A DNA stretch of 64,000 nucleotides from Deinococcus hopiensis KR-140 (GCF_900176165.1 NZ_FWWU01000008.1:471542-535541), one strand, 5' to 3'. Positions 7,290 through 15,790 are shown, counted from the first letter of the stretch. Numbers and translations: made by a program. Notes: generated from the letters alone by a model not told the origin.

Positions 7290-8075
7290 ATGAACGAAGC
7301 CCTGATGACCGCCCTCGCCTCCGCCCTGGAAGCCCGCGTCGCGGTCGACGCTGGCCGCTTCGACGAGGCCCGCCAGCTGCTCGTGATCATGGACGAGCAT
7401 CTCGATCAGGGCCAGGGAGGCAACGCTGCCCACAGCGCCCGCCGTAAGAAGATCCTGCGCCTGGAATCCGAAGTGCGCGACCTGCTGCCCGCCGCCGAGA
7501 CCCCGACTGCCAAGGCTGCGCCAGTCGTCGAAGCGACCCCTACCGATGTTGAGGTGTCCGACGCTCCGGTCGTGACGCCCGTTGCCGCCTCTACGGCCGA
7601 CGACGTGGCCCCTCCTGTGGCTCAGGCCTCCACGGACCCGAAGGAGGTCACGTCGCCCGCTCTGGAGCCTGTGGCCGCCAAGAAGAAGGGCGTGGCCGCG
7701 CCTCAGCATCTGCCTGCGGAGGCCTGGGCCCTCGTCGGGGAGGCCCTGCGCGCCGAAGGAGCCGACGTGGCCACGCTGGACGCCCTGGCGGCCCGCCACC
7801 GCTACATGGTGAAGGCTCGCACCGAGCGCAACACTTACGGCATGAAGGTGGCCGAGCGTCTCGCCCTGCAGGCCGAGGTCGAGGCCGCAGCCCTACGCGG
7901 CGACGTCGATGCGGCGAACAAAGCCTGGGACCGTCTGTTCGACGTCGTGACCGCCATCCGCGGCGCTGCTCAGAAGCTGCGCCGTGCCGGCACGCCGGAT
8001 CCGGAAAAGGACCGTGACTACGACGCAGCCCGGGTGGACAGCTTGAAGATCAAGGCCTGGGCGCGGGGCAGGTAG
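7290..8075 (+). CDS. Hypothetical two-domain protein with Pro/Ala-rich linker
   Basis: A 261-aa protein. Residues 1-65 are helical (ALEARVAVDAGRFDEARQLL resembles a TPR-like hairpin). Residues about 65-135 are a disordered Ala/Pro/Val/Thr linker. Residues 140-260 form a second helical domain (AAALRGDVDAANKAWDRLFD). No family is recognised; the C-terminal part is acidic and basic in alternation, without a nucleotide-binding motif. It is preceded by leader copy C; ATG 7281 would add three residues. Confidence 0.72.
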   Translation: MNEALMTALASALEARVAVDAGRFDEARQLLVIMDEHLDQGQGGNAAHSARRKKILRLESEVRDLLPAAETPTAKAAPVVEATPTDVEVSDAPVVTPVAASTADDVAPPVAQASTDPKEVTSPALEPVAAKKKGVAAPQHLPAEAWALVGEALRAEGADVATLDALAARHRYMVKARTERNTYGMKVAERLALQAEVEAAALRGDVDAANKAWDRLFDVVTAIRGAAQKLRRAGTPDPEKDRDYDAARVDSLKIKAWARGR

Positions 8076-8206
8076 GCCGCATAAGCAAGGGAGAGGTGGA
8101 GCTCTCATAGCAGTCGGTCATCCTAAATCTTTTCAGCGACGACACTTTTAAGCAGGTGCTATGGAGCGTCGTACACTGGCGTATTCGCTGGCCATCAGGA
8201 GGACGC

Positions 8207-8557
8207 ATGGAAGCCATTGACCGAGACGCTGTACAAGCCGAGTTGTCCCGCCGAACGGGCACTCACTTGTACCTCCATCTGGAAACCAGTACCGGGGCCT
8301 ATGCGGGATTGCAGGACAAAAAAATGCCTACTGTGGCGGCATTTGTACGCAACGTCCCCGTCTGCTACGAACGGGGGACCCTCACTGGCAACGGACCTTA
8401 CCGGGTTGGTCTCAAGTTGCCAGACGGCTGGGTGTACGCCGAGGGCCTGACTGACTGGCAGTGTGATGATCAGGACCGCCTTCTACTGGCAGGCCATGAC
8501 GACGCTGGAGCACTCCTGGTCGGGCTGCAACTGAGTTTCATGCCGTTCCACTCCTAG
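8207..8557 (+). CDS. yojF: YojF-like protein (DUF1806), bacillithiol deacetylase partner
   Basis: A 116-aa protein matching the YojF family of Bacillus: THLYLHLETSTGAYA near the start, then VCYERGTLTGNGPYRVGLKL and GWVYAEGLTDW. In Bacillus, yojF is cotranscribed with yojG (bshB2), and the same order is found here with a 10-bp gap. The role is probably to support the bacillithiol deacetylase or its complex, but the biochemistry is not settled. Start ATG 8207 follows a strong AGGAGG; the frame is open upstream but lacks such a site. No shared leader precedes it, so the pair has its own promoter, possibly around TACACT at 8172. Confidence 0.85.
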   Translation: MEAIDRDAVQAELSRRTGTHLYLHLETSTGAYAGLQDKKMPTVAAFVRNVPVCYERGTLTGNGPYRVGLKLPDGWVYAEGLTDWQCDDQDRLLLAGHDDAGALLVGLQLSFMPFHS

Positions 8558-8567
8558 AGGTCTCGAT

Positions 8568-9293
8568 ATGCCGGATCAACCCATCCTGGTGGTCTTCCCT
8601 CATCCCGACGACGAGACTTTCGCTCTAGGCGGGCTTCTGGCGCGTCACGCCGCAGAAGGCACGCCTCTCACCTACTTGTGTGCAACACGGGGAGAAGCGG
8701 GACGCAACATGGGGCATCCTATTGTTGCCACCCGAGAAACCTTGCCTGAAATCCGGGAAGCTGAACTCCGGGAGGCCTGCTCGATCCTGGGCATCCGAGA
8801 TGTGCGCCTGCTGGGTTTTCGGGACCGCATGCTCGAATTTGAGGCCCTGGAAGATCTCGCCCGGCCCGTCGCAGAGGCACTCCTTGAGCTGAGACCGTCG
8901 CGGGTGTACACGTACTATCCGGAACACGGCTACCACCCTGACCATGACGCCATGTCCCGCGCGGTCGTCTTGGCGATTGGGGGTCTTCCCGCCGATCAAC
9001 GCCCCCTCCTTCTCGGCACCGTATTTAGCGAAGCTGCCTTGGCTGCGTTGGGTGAACCGGATGAAGTGATTCCCACAGCGGCGTATGGAGAGACTTTACG
9101 CGCGGCCCTACGAGCACACCGCACGCAGACTGCCGCAATGATGGCCGAAACCGAGCGACGGATGGCGGAAGATGAGGGGTTCCGAGCTCAGGTAGAGGAG
9201 GCGAGGAGCAAGATGGCCGCCAAGTTGTGGGTCTACCCCATGGATACAAACGGCGTGCGACGCCCACCTCAAGAATCACCAGTCTCTGCTTGA
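8568..9293 (+). CDS. bshB2: Bacillithiol biosynthesis deacetylase BshB2 (PIG-L family)
   Basis: A zinc-dependent LmbE/PIG-L deacetylase of 241 aa, expected to convert GlcNAc-malate to GlcN-malate and possibly to act on bacillithiol S-conjugates. The metal motif HPDDE is at residues 12-16 (FPHPDDETFALGG), and the second site is GYHPDHDAMSRA near residue 125. The CATRGEAGRNMG loop is typical of the BshB2 branch. It lies 10 bp downstream of yojF with an AGAGG ribosome binding site. Deinococcus is among the genera known to make bacillithiol; the other steps are not in this window. Confidence 0.9.
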   Translation: MPDQPILVVFPHPDDETFALGGLLARHAAEGTPLTYLCATRGEAGRNMGHPIVATRETLPEIREAELREACSILGIRDVRLLGFRDRMLEFEALEDLARPVAEALLELRPSRVYTYYPEHGYHPDHDAMSRAVVLAIGGLPADQRPLLLGTVFSEAALAALGEPDEVIPTAAYGETLRAALRAHRTQTAAMMAETERRMAEDEGFRAQVEEARSKMAAKLWVYPMDTNGVRRPPQESPVSA

Positions 9294-9398
9294 CCGGAAG
9301 TTCTGCGGGCGCTGGAGGATACGTGCCCTGCAGTGGCTCACCGCGCCTTGAGCAGACGAGGAGAGTAGGTGTCGCTGATGGGCTTTCTGCCATCTGGG

Positions 9399-9459
9399 AC
9401 ACACAATCGGGACACAAACGACACACCACCCGGAGCCGCAACAGAGCCAACATCACGTC
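9399..9459 (+). repeat. Shared leader element, copy D
   Basis: GACACAAACGACACACC (9411-9427) and ACAGAGCCAACATCACG (9441-9457), offset 21 bp. The inner ATG of other copies is altered here, yet the MND start at 9460 is kept. Confidence 0.72.
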
Positions 9460-9702
9460 ATGAACGACGCGCTCACTGCCCCTGCCCTCCGCTCCTTCGA
9501 CCTCGTCCACTGGGGCGTGGAGAACAGCTTCGTCCGCGTGCAGGTCCGCGGCCCTCACGACCTGACCAACCAGCTGCTCAAAGTTACGGGCGTGACCGGC
9601 CGCCTCAGCTGGGACGAGGCGCACGAGCTTGCCTGTGCTGCGTGGGCGAGTGGGCTGCCGCAGGACCTGCGCGGGGTGTCCATGGAGGTCAGCTGGGGCT
9701 AA
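9460..9702 (+). CDS. Hypothetical 80-aa protein behind shared leader
   Basis: A small soluble protein (FDLVHWGVENSFVRVQVRGP, then an acidic-basic helix DEAHELACAAWASGLP). No family is recognised. The start is fixed by the shared leader (ATG AAC GAC). It is followed 25 bp later by a convincing terminator, so it is a one-gene unit. Confidence 0.68.
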   Translation: MNDALTAPALRSFDLVHWGVENSFVRVQVRGPHDLTNQLLKVTGVTGRLSWDEAHELACAAWASGLPQDLRGVSMEVSWG

Positions 9703-9726
9703 GACATGCCGCCCGCCCCATCTCTA

Positions 9727-9751
9727 CCTACCCTTCAGGGTAGGTTCTTCT
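9727..9751 (+). terminator. Intrinsic terminator
   Basis: CCTACCC, TTCA loop, GGGTAGG, then TTCTTCT. It ends the unit of the 80-aa gene and is followed immediately by the orphan leader copy E. Confidence 0.8.
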
Positions 9752-9763
9752 CCGTCCTTACAA

Positions 9764-9817
9764 CGGTTTTCTGCACAGAATGGACACACCAGCCGGGGCC
9801 GAAGCAGAGCAAACATG
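9764..9817 (+). repeat. Shared leader element, orphan copy E
   Basis: GACACACC (9783-9790) and GCAGAGCAAACATG (9804-9817), offset 21 bp. The ATG opens only a 12-codon frame (MVNTQRDIKSHP). The original gene has probably been lost by a rearrangement that brought in the minus-strand DNA. Confidence 0.72.
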
Positions 9818-9836
9818 GTAAATACTCAGCGCGACA

Positions 9837-9956
9837 TCAAATCTCATCCTTGACAGCGCGGTGAGCGTCGGTGGCGTGGAGAGGACGCTTACCCTGGGCA
9901 GCGTCGGGGAAGTGGAAGGTGCCGATTTCAACATTGTGCGGCTGATATTCGGTCAT
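9837..9956 (-). CDS. Small 39-aa hypothetical protein
   Basis: A 40-codon frame (MTEYQPHNVEIGTFHFPDAA then a polar tail) is preceded by AGGAG 6 nt before the ATG. It lies downstream of the RCC1 lipoprotein on the same strand. It may be a truncated gene whose end was cut at the junction with leader copy E, since its stop falls right after that junction. Confidence 0.45.
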   Translation of the reverse strand: MTEYQPHNVEIGTFHFPDAAQGKRPLHATDAHRAVKDEI

Positions 9957-9998
9957 ATCGGCTCCTGAGGCGTACCTGTCTCATGGTCAGCATCTGTC

Positions 9999-12098
9999 TC
10001 AGGGCGTGGGTTGGGCCACGCCGGTCAAGCCGCTCACCAGCACGGGCATGGAACTGTTGGTCATGGTGCCGTTGCCGAGTTGCCCTTCAGTGTTGCGGCC
10101 CCAGGTCCTCACGGAGCCGTCGGTCTTGACGGCCAGGCTGTAACTGCCGCCGCTTGCCACGCTGACCGCATCCGTCAGTCCACTGACGGTCACGGGCGTG
10201 GAGCGGGCGGTCGTGGTGCCGTCGCCGAGTTGCCCAGAGCTGTTCAGGCCCCAGGTCCGCACGGTGCCGTCAGCCTTGAGGGCCAGACTGTGAGAGTACC
10301 CACCAGCCACGCTGACCACACCCGCCAGTCCGCTGACGCTCTTGGTCGTGGTGCCGTCGCTGAGTTGCCCAGCGTTGTTGGATCCCCAGGCCCGCACGGT
10401 GCCGTCAGGCTTGAGGGCCAGACTGAACTGATTGGCAGCGACCACGCTGACCACATCCGTCAATCCACCAACGGTCACGGGTGTGGAGCGGGTGGTCCGG
10501 GTGCCGTCGCCGAGTTCCCCATAGTCGTTGCGGCCCCAGGCCCACACGGTGCCGTCGGCTTTGAGGGCCAGGCTATGAGAGAAGCCGCCGGTCACGCTGA
10601 CCACGTCCGTCAGCCCGCTAACGGTCACGGGCGTGGAGCTAAACGCCACCGTGCTGTTGCCGAGTTGGCCGTCGGCGTTATCGCCCCAGGCCTGCACGGT
10701 ACCGTCGACCTTGAGGGCCAGGCTGTGCTGATAGCCACCGGACACGCTGATCACGTCCGTCAGTCCGCTGACGGTCACGGGCGAGGAGCTCCTGATCCGG
10801 GTGCCGTCGCCGAGTTGCCCAACGTTGTTGTATCCCCAGGTCCGCACGGAGCCATCGGCTTTGACGGCCAGGCTGTGATTGCTGCCGCTCGCCACGCCAA
10901 CCACATCTGTCAATCCACTGACCAGCACGGGTGTGGAGCGGACGGTCGTGGTGCCGTCGCCGAGTTGCCCGAAGCCGTTGCCGCCCCACGCCCGCACGGT
11001 GCCATCGGCCTTGACGGCCAGACTGTGAGAGAGGCCGCCTGCAATGGCGGTATTGAATGGGTTGATCCCGGTGATGGTCTGGGTCAGCAACGGCGTGACG
11101 CTGCCCGGTACCGGGCAGCTGGTCCCGTCGTAGACGCTCAGGGTGTGATCACCCTTGGCCGTGACCTCCACCCGGAAGCGGTGGGGGAACGCCAGGGTGG
11201 AGATGTCCTGCAGCGACACGCCGCTGTCGCTACACAGCACGGCCGAAGTTGAGGTCAGGATGTCGTAATACGCTGGTAGGCTGCGCGGCGTGCTGCCGCT
11301 CGACATGGGGAATTGGGTGTAGTTGCCGAACGTCTGGGTGTCGCGGTGGTACTGCTGTACGGCCGATCTGAGTTGGGTGGTCTCGACCGCCGCGGCAAAC
11401 CGCAAGGAGAAGCTGAAGGGGTCGTGGGCGGCGCCCGCCGGGTCTATTGGCAGATCCACCGCGAAGGTCACGTTGGTACTCGCTCCATTCGCCAGGCTCG
11501 GCGTTACCTGCCAGCCGTAATTCTGAATTCCCGGCGTGATGACCGTGCTGACGTCCAGGTTCGTCACGAAGGGGCTGCTGTCGGCATCGACCACCGCCTG
11601 ACCGGTCGAGGGTTTGAGACTCTTGCCCTGGGTGGGCGTCAAGCTTCCGGCTTTGCTGGAAGCGTCGCTGCCGTCGAAGTACTTCAGGTTGGTAAATGGC
11701 GTGCTGCTGCCACTGGAGATGACCGGCAGGAACACAAGTTCGTTCAGGGCCTGGCCGCTGTTGTTGGTGACCCGGAACGTCGCCCGGACATGGCGGGTCT
11801 GGGCCGCATTGACCACGAAGGTCGAGACGCCGAGCTGGGTAAAGGTCAAGTCACTCGCGCCGCTGGGCCCGTCCACCAGGCGCTGGGCCTGCAACTCGGG
11901 CGTGGGGAGACGCTGTGCGGTGACGTTGAAATCCGCTGCTCCAATGCGTTGGAACGACACCTCATAGAGCTTGCCCGTCGTCTGCGGGTCAGCTGAATTG
12001 ACCGTGGCACCCGGCGAGGTGAGCTGGTTTTGCTGCTGGCCGCAGGCGGCCAGCAGCAGGGTGGGAAGCAGCAACAACAAGCGTGGGGCGAGCAGCAT
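9999..12098 (-). CDS. RCC1-repeat lipoprotein
   Basis: A 699-aa envelope protein. The N-terminus is a lipoprotein signal (MLLAPRLLLLLPTLLLAACG) with lipobox LAAC, so it should be lipid-anchored at Cys19. Residues about 30-330 form an unassigned domain. Residues about 350-690 contain roughly seven RCC1/BLIP-II repeats with the pattern HSLAVKADGTVRAWG-x-N-x-x-GQLGDGT, expected to fold as a seven-bladed propeller. Such proteins are usually surface-binding scaffolds. The repeats are also highly similar at DNA level, so unequal recombination is likely. AGGAG precedes the ATG. Confidence 0.88.
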   Translation of the reverse strand: MLLAPRLLLLLPTLLLAACGQQQNQLTSPGATVNSADPQTTGKLYEVSFQRIGAADFNVTAQRLPTPELQAQRLVDGPSGASDLTFTQLGVSTFVVNAAQTRHVRATFRVTNNSGQALNELVFLPVISSGSSTPFTNLKYFDGSDASSKAGSLTPTQGKSLKPSTGQAVVDADSSPFVTNLDVSTVITPGIQNYGWQVTPSLANGASTNVTFAVDLPIDPAGAAHDPFSFSLRFAAAVETTQLRSAVQQYHRDTQTFGNYTQFPMSSGSTPRSLPAYYDILTSTSAVLCSDSGVSLQDISTLAFPHRFRVEVTAKGDHTLSVYDGTSCPVPGSVTPLLTQTITGINPFNTAIAGGLSHSLAVKADGTVRAWGGNGFGQLGDGTTTVRSTPVLVSGLTDVVGVASGSNHSLAVKADGSVRTWGYNNVGQLGDGTRIRSSSPVTVSGLTDVISVSGGYQHSLALKVDGTVQAWGDNADGQLGNSTVAFSSTPVTVSGLTDVVSVTGGFSHSLALKADGTVWAWGRNDYGELGDGTRTTRSTPVTVGGLTDVVSVVAANQFSLALKPDGTVRAWGSNNAGQLSDGTTTKSVSGLAGVVSVAGGYSHSLALKADGTVRTWGLNSSGQLGDGTTTARSTPVTVSGLTDAVSVASGGSYSLAVKTDGSVRTWGRNTEGQLGNGTMTNSSMPVLVSGLTGVAQPTP

Positions 12099-12169
12099 GA
12101 CGTCTCCTGCAGTCTAGGCGAGGGGTCCAACCCCGGCAGACTGGACCAGGATCTAGAAAGAAGGCGTTC

Positions 12170-12209
12170 GGCAGGTTACGTCCGAGATGCCCTCACCTTA
12201 CCTCATCCC
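12170..12209 (+). repeat. Dispersed 40-bp repeat, copy 1
   Basis: The repeat runs GGCAGGTTACGTCCGAGATG, then CCTCACCTTACCTCATCCC. It recurs at 15821-15858, 27359-27398 and, inverted, at 47517-47557. It lies in intergenic DNA upstream of leader copy F. Confidence 0.75.
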
Positions 12210-12220
12210 ACCCGGCTGCT

Positions 12221-12243
12221 GAGTCGTCACCAAACATGCACCC
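12221..12243 (+). repeat. Shared leader element, partial copy F
   Basis: Only the 3' end (CAAACATGCACCC before ATGAACGAAGC) is kept. Here the inner ATG is out of frame with the gene, which shows that the second ATG is the conserved start. Confidence 0.65.
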
Positions 12244-12543
12244 ATGAACGAAGCGAACACCGCCCTCGCCGCCCGCCTGCCCCTCGAAGGGCCGCTCTGG
12301 GTTGTCCTGCAGGAGGCCCTCAAGCTGCTGCCCGGCGCACCGGTCCAGATCCAGGTCAATGCCATTGGCTGGGATCTGATGAAGCCTGTCCGCCTCCTCG
12401 CTGGCGGCTGGCCCACCGACAGCCTGGAGCTGGGCGGCTTCGCAGACGGGGAGGAGGACGTCCACCCCGGCTTCGTGACCACCGATGGCCTGGGCGAGCA
12501 GCTGCGCGAGGAATGTGCTCAGCGGGCCTTCGCCGAGCGCTAG
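12244..12543 (+). CDS. Hypothetical 99-aa protein behind partial leader
   Basis: An acidic soluble protein (LWVVLQEALKLLPGAPVQIQ, then GFADGEEDVHPGF). No family is recognised. It begins MNEAN as the other leader-linked genes do. The dispersed 40-bp repeat lies about 35 bp upstream, so part of the usual leader appears to have been replaced by that repeat. Confidence 0.65.
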   Translation: MNEANTALAARLPLEGPLWVVLQEALKLLPGAPVQIQVNAIGWDLMKPVRLLAGGWPTDSLELGGFADGEEDVHPGFVTTDGLGEQLREECAQRAFAER

Positions 12544-12681
12544 GGGAGATAGCGTATTCAGTACCTGTAAGCAAGATGTTTGCTATGCACGTTCCTTGGT
12601 CTGCGACCCCTTATAAGTCGTAGGTGCAGGGCGAGATGGAAGGCAGGAAAGCCGATTGGCTCCCCTGCTTATGGTGACCCC

Positions 12682-13074
12682 TCAGGAAGATTGCTGTTGT
12701 GACCCAGGATGGACCAGGAAGCTTCGAATCACCCGATGTCGTGCATATTCTGGCTGAGCGGCGCACGCCGCCTGATGTGCTTTCTCGGCGAAGCGCGACA
12801 TGGCTTCACTCAAGGCCCTCCAGGACACCCTGGCCGCGCGGACCGCTGCAACTGTATCGGTGAGTGTGATCTCTACTTCGTCGCCGTCATGCTGGAAGGT
12901 CAATCCAAAACCCAGCCAGTCCAGGTTCCAGTGGAGAAATTCCCCGGCGGGAAGTGCCTGAAGCCGTCCTGGAAGCCATGCAGCGAGTGTGGGCAGAGGA
13001 AGAACAAGTCCTGGCACACCCCATAACTTCTGGATGTACGTCTGTTCACTGCTCTCCCTGCCCACTAAGTACAC
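12682..13074 (-). CDS. Hypothetical protein
   Basis: A 130-aa soluble protein. The central part (EFLHWNLDWLGFGLTFQHDG, then EVEITLTDTVAAVRAARVSW) has the strand-helix look of a real domain and good codon use. No family is recognised. The start is GTG at 13074 with GTGAGG upstream. It is isolated between the leader-linked gene at 12244 and the IS5-type remnant. Confidence 0.6.
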   Translation of the reverse strand: MYLVGRESSEQTYIQKLWGVPGLVLPLPTLAAWLPGRLQALPAGEFLHWNLDWLGFGLTFQHDGDEVEITLTDTVAAVRAARVSWRALSEAMSRFAEKAHQAACAAQPEYARHRVIRSFLVHPGSQQQSS

Positions 13075-13161
13075 CGCACCTCACGTTGCGACTTTTCAGG
13101 AGGGCACCGAAAAGTCTCCACTCCCGGTGAGCTGCACATTTTCCGCTTCTCACTCCGCTCG

Positions 13162-13179
13162 GTTGATCTAAAGATCAAC
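13162..13179. promoter_or_regulatory. Perfect inverted repeat GTTGATCT-AA-AGATCAAC
   Basis: An 8-bp perfect stem with 2-nt centre lies about 90 bp upstream of the GTG at 13074 on the minus strand and just outside the IS5-type left end. It could be a regulator site or a weak terminator. Confidence 0.4.
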
Positions 13180-13194
13180 TACGGTGTACTTAAA

Positions 13195-14140
13195 GTGCGA
13201 CTGAAAAACGTGCTGGAGCGGGTTTTACCTGATTAGAGGAAGGAGGGATGATAGGGCGGAGGTGGTGCGCGCATGACGCGGGCGTGACCTCCCAAACGAC
13301 CTCACCGATGCCGGGTGGAATGTCCTCCAGCCGCTGACCCCACCTGAATCGCTTGTGGGTCGACCGCGCAAGTGGTCTTTGCAAGAAATTCTGGAGAGCA
13401 TCTTCTCCGTCCTCCGCGGAGGTCGTGGCCTGGCGGGCGACGGCCTCACGATCTTTCCCCCTGGCAAACAACCGACCACGCGCACAGGATGTGGAGGCGG
13501 CAAGGCGTGTGGGAAGCGTTGCAGACCAAATTGCGTGAAGGTCGTCCGAGTGCGAGAAGGACGCCCTGAGACACCAAGTGCTGGAATGATTGACAGCCAA
13601 TTGGTCATAACCACCGAGGCGGGGGGGCCATGTGGTGACGACGGCAGTCAGAAGGTCAATGGACGGAAGCGTGATCTGCTCGTGGATACGCCCTGACTCG
13701 TCATGGCGATCAAAGTGCATGAAGCGGACATCCTTCCCCCGCGCGGGCGCGGTCCTCCTCCTGCGAGGGGGCACCAAATGTTTTTCCCCGAATGAAGCAC
13801 CTGTGGGCGGATGCGGGATATACCGGAAAATTGGCAGGAGAACAGGGAACGTTTCTCGGCTGGACGCTGGAGATCGTGAAGCATCCCTGGTCAGGACAGC
13901 AGAGCACCTGGGCACCGAAAGACGCACCTCCACGACGTGTGGAGGTGCCTGCGGGATTTGTGGTGCTGAAACGGCGCCGGGTCGTGGAGCGGACCTCTGC
14001 CTGGCCCTGGAAATCCAGGCGCATGGCCAGGGACGATGAAGCGCTGCCGGAGACAGCGGAGAACCCTGTCTACGAGGTGAGGATCCGCTTGATGGTCCGC
14101 CGTTTGGCCAAAGGTCCACCCTGACCTTTTTCAGACGCAC
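13195..14140 (+). mobile_element. Decayed IS5-family element
   Basis: The left end GTGCGACTGAAAAACGT (from 13195) matches the reverse complement of the right end GTGCGTCTGAAAAAGGT (to 14140). No flanking duplication is evident. The interior is a transposase broken by several frameshifts. Confidence 0.75.
13255..14124 (+). pseudogene. IS5-family transposase, multiply frameshifted
   Basis: Pieces in all three plus frames join to a recognisable IS5-type DDE transposase: GRPRKWSLQEILESIFSVLR (13358 on), a DFPPW-like section, KVNGRKRDLLVDT (around 13655), MKHLWADAGYTGKLA (13792) and LVVRRLAK-like C-terminal residues. The catalytic regions VIDSQ and WADAGY are still legible. At least three frame changes make it inactive. 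The opposite strand has long open frames, but these have no family pattern and follow from GC bias. Confidence 0.8.
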
Positions 14141-14227
14141 TGAAACTGAAACGAAAGCGCTGGGGGTGAAGTTCCTGGACAGTCGCCTACGCGCGCCAGA
14201 GACCGGTTCCCTTGCGCCCCAGCCCGA

Positions 14228-15124
14228 CTACGGCGCGCGGGTAACCATCCGGCGGCGCGCGGCCACCACTTGTGCGCGGACACCAGGCCTCAGGCGCTGC
14301 AGGCGGTAGAGGGTCCGCAGCCACACCCATGCCGCCACCATGAGGGCGGCTGGCAGGGCGGGCGGCACGATCAGAAAGCGCAGCGCCGGGGAGTGCTTTC
14401 CGAAGGGCCGAGGCAGGTACGTCTCGATCAGGGTTTCCAGTTGCTCCCGCCCCTGGCGGTCGGCCGGGCGGAGGCGTACAGCGGCGAAGGCCGTGGTGAA
14501 GGCAGCGTTCGCCTCGCCCTGCATCAGGGAAGCGCGGGCCAGCAGCTGCATTGCGCCGGTGTGCAGGGGTTCGTCCTCCAGCACGCGCGAGGCAAGGTCG
14601 TGCGCTTCTTGCGCCTGCTTGCGCCGCAGGGCCACTGTTGCCAGCCCGAGTTGCCCCTCCACATACCTGGGCTGGACGTGCAGCGCCGCCTGAAAGAGGG
14701 CTTCGGCCTCTCTCTCCTCGCCGACGAGCAGGAGCATTCGCCCTAGGGTGGCGTGGACGCTCGGGTCGCCTGGCTCCAGGCGCAACGCCTCGCGCAGGGC
14801 GGCGATGACAGGAGCGCTCGCCCGCCTCGCGGGAGCAAAGAGCCCGTTGTACCGCCGCCCCCGCACCTGCATGTTCCACAGGGCCACGCCGAGTGCGTAG
14901 TGCGACGCGTAGTCCTCCGGCGCGCAGACCACCGCCTTCCGGGCGGCCTCCAGGGCCTGCCCGTACTGATCGAGATCGGTGTGGGCCTGAGACAGGAGCC
15001 GCCACAGCAGGGCGTCACCGGGACTCTGCGCCAGAGCCTGATGCAACTCCGCCGCCGCTTCGTGTGGACGGCCGAGCTCCAGCAGGGCGGTGGCGCGCTC
15101 CAAAGCCCGTTCCTCGGACGTCAC
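14228..15124 (-). CDS. TPR-repeat protein with C-terminal membrane segment
   Basis: A 298-aa protein with about five tetratricopeptide repeats (ALLELGRPHEAAAELHQAL, QYGQALEAARKAVVCAPEDY, ATLGRMLLLVGEEREAEALF). A hydrophobic segment (FLIVPPALPAALMVAAWVWL, about residues 250-270) follows, then a basic tail. The likely topology is a tail-anchored protein with the TPR domain cytoplasmic. The function is protein-protein interaction with an unknown partner. It is transcribed alone on the minus strand. Confidence 0.82.
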   Translation of the reverse strand: MTSEERALERATALLELGRPHEAAAELHQALAQSPGDALLWRLLSQAHTDLDQYGQALEAARKAVVCAPEDYASHYALGVALWNMQVRGRRYNGLFAPARRASAPVIAALREALRLEPGDPSVHATLGRMLLLVGEEREAEALFQAALHVQPRYVEGQLGLATVALRRKQAQEAHDLASRVLEDEPLHTGAMQLLARASLMQGEANAAFTTAFAAVRLRPADRQGREQLETLIETYLPRPFGKHSPALRFLIVPPALPAALMVAAWVWLRTLYRLQRLRPGVRAQVVAARRRMVTRAP

Positions 15125-15292
15125 CGGCGGGTGCCTTTCAAGTTCAGGTCGTGGCGCAGCCGCGCCTCACGGCCGGGTGCTCGCACGGGGAGGGTTGCAA
15201 TCACACTGCCTTGCGCCATGGGTGCCTCAGGGCCGAGTGTAGAGCATGCCGTCCCCAGCGGCTGCCTCCCCCTTGGAGGCGCGCTTTAGAGA

Positions 15293-15790
15293 TGATCGGG
15301 AGGCCTTTATTTTGACACCGGAAACGGCGCAGCGGCGAACCGCCCCCAGATCCAGGCGAGGGGCTGAAGCGCGAAGACCACCTCGCTGCGCTGAAGGACG
15401 CGCCTCAGGCCCCTGGGGAGATGGACAGTTCCCACCGCGGTCCCATGGGCCTGTATCCGGTTCTGGACGAATCCAACGTGGGTCAAAGCCTCGCTGCCCT
15501 CAAACTGATGCGCCTGATGCTCCACGCCCTGGCGGTGTGCCTGCAAAACGCCCACAACAGTCCTGATGCCCAGAGCGCTGCCGACGCCTTGATCGCGGCC
15601 CTGGTCCCCGGCGCACAGACGGAAGCGGGTACGGAGCTTGAGCCAGCTGGTGGCGAACAACCTGGCCCTCACACCGCAAGAAGCCTGGGAACGCGCCGTG
15701 CGGTCCTCACAGCAGAGCAATGGGTCAGCGGAAGACACCCCACAGCAACTTCGGAATGCAAAAGGACAGCAGCGCCGTGGAGCCCGTGTG
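15293..15790 (+). pseudogene. Possible frameshifted gene remnant
   Basis: No intact gene is seen between 15125 and 15884. Segments with coding character occur in different frames: DDREAFILTPETAQRR (about 15292), SLAALKLMRLMLHALAVCLQ (about 15486) and SQLVANNLALTPQEAWERAV (about 15641). Joined, they could be one small helical protein with two frameshifts. No family is recognised and chance open frames in GC-rich DNA remain possible. Confidence 0.3.

Noticed and set aside
10020..11040. Periodic DNA repeats considered as a noncoding satellite
   Set aside because: They are explained by the RCC1 blades of an intact lipoprotein gene.
10011..11252. 413-codon plus-strand open frame opposite the RCC1 gene
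   Set aside because: Repetitive Gly/His/Ala-rich translation is the shadow of the RCC1 repeats on the other strand.
13190..14140. 316-codon minus-strand frame across the IS5-type remnant
   Set aside because: The plus strand holds recognisable, though frameshifted, transposase; the minus frame is GC-bias shadow.
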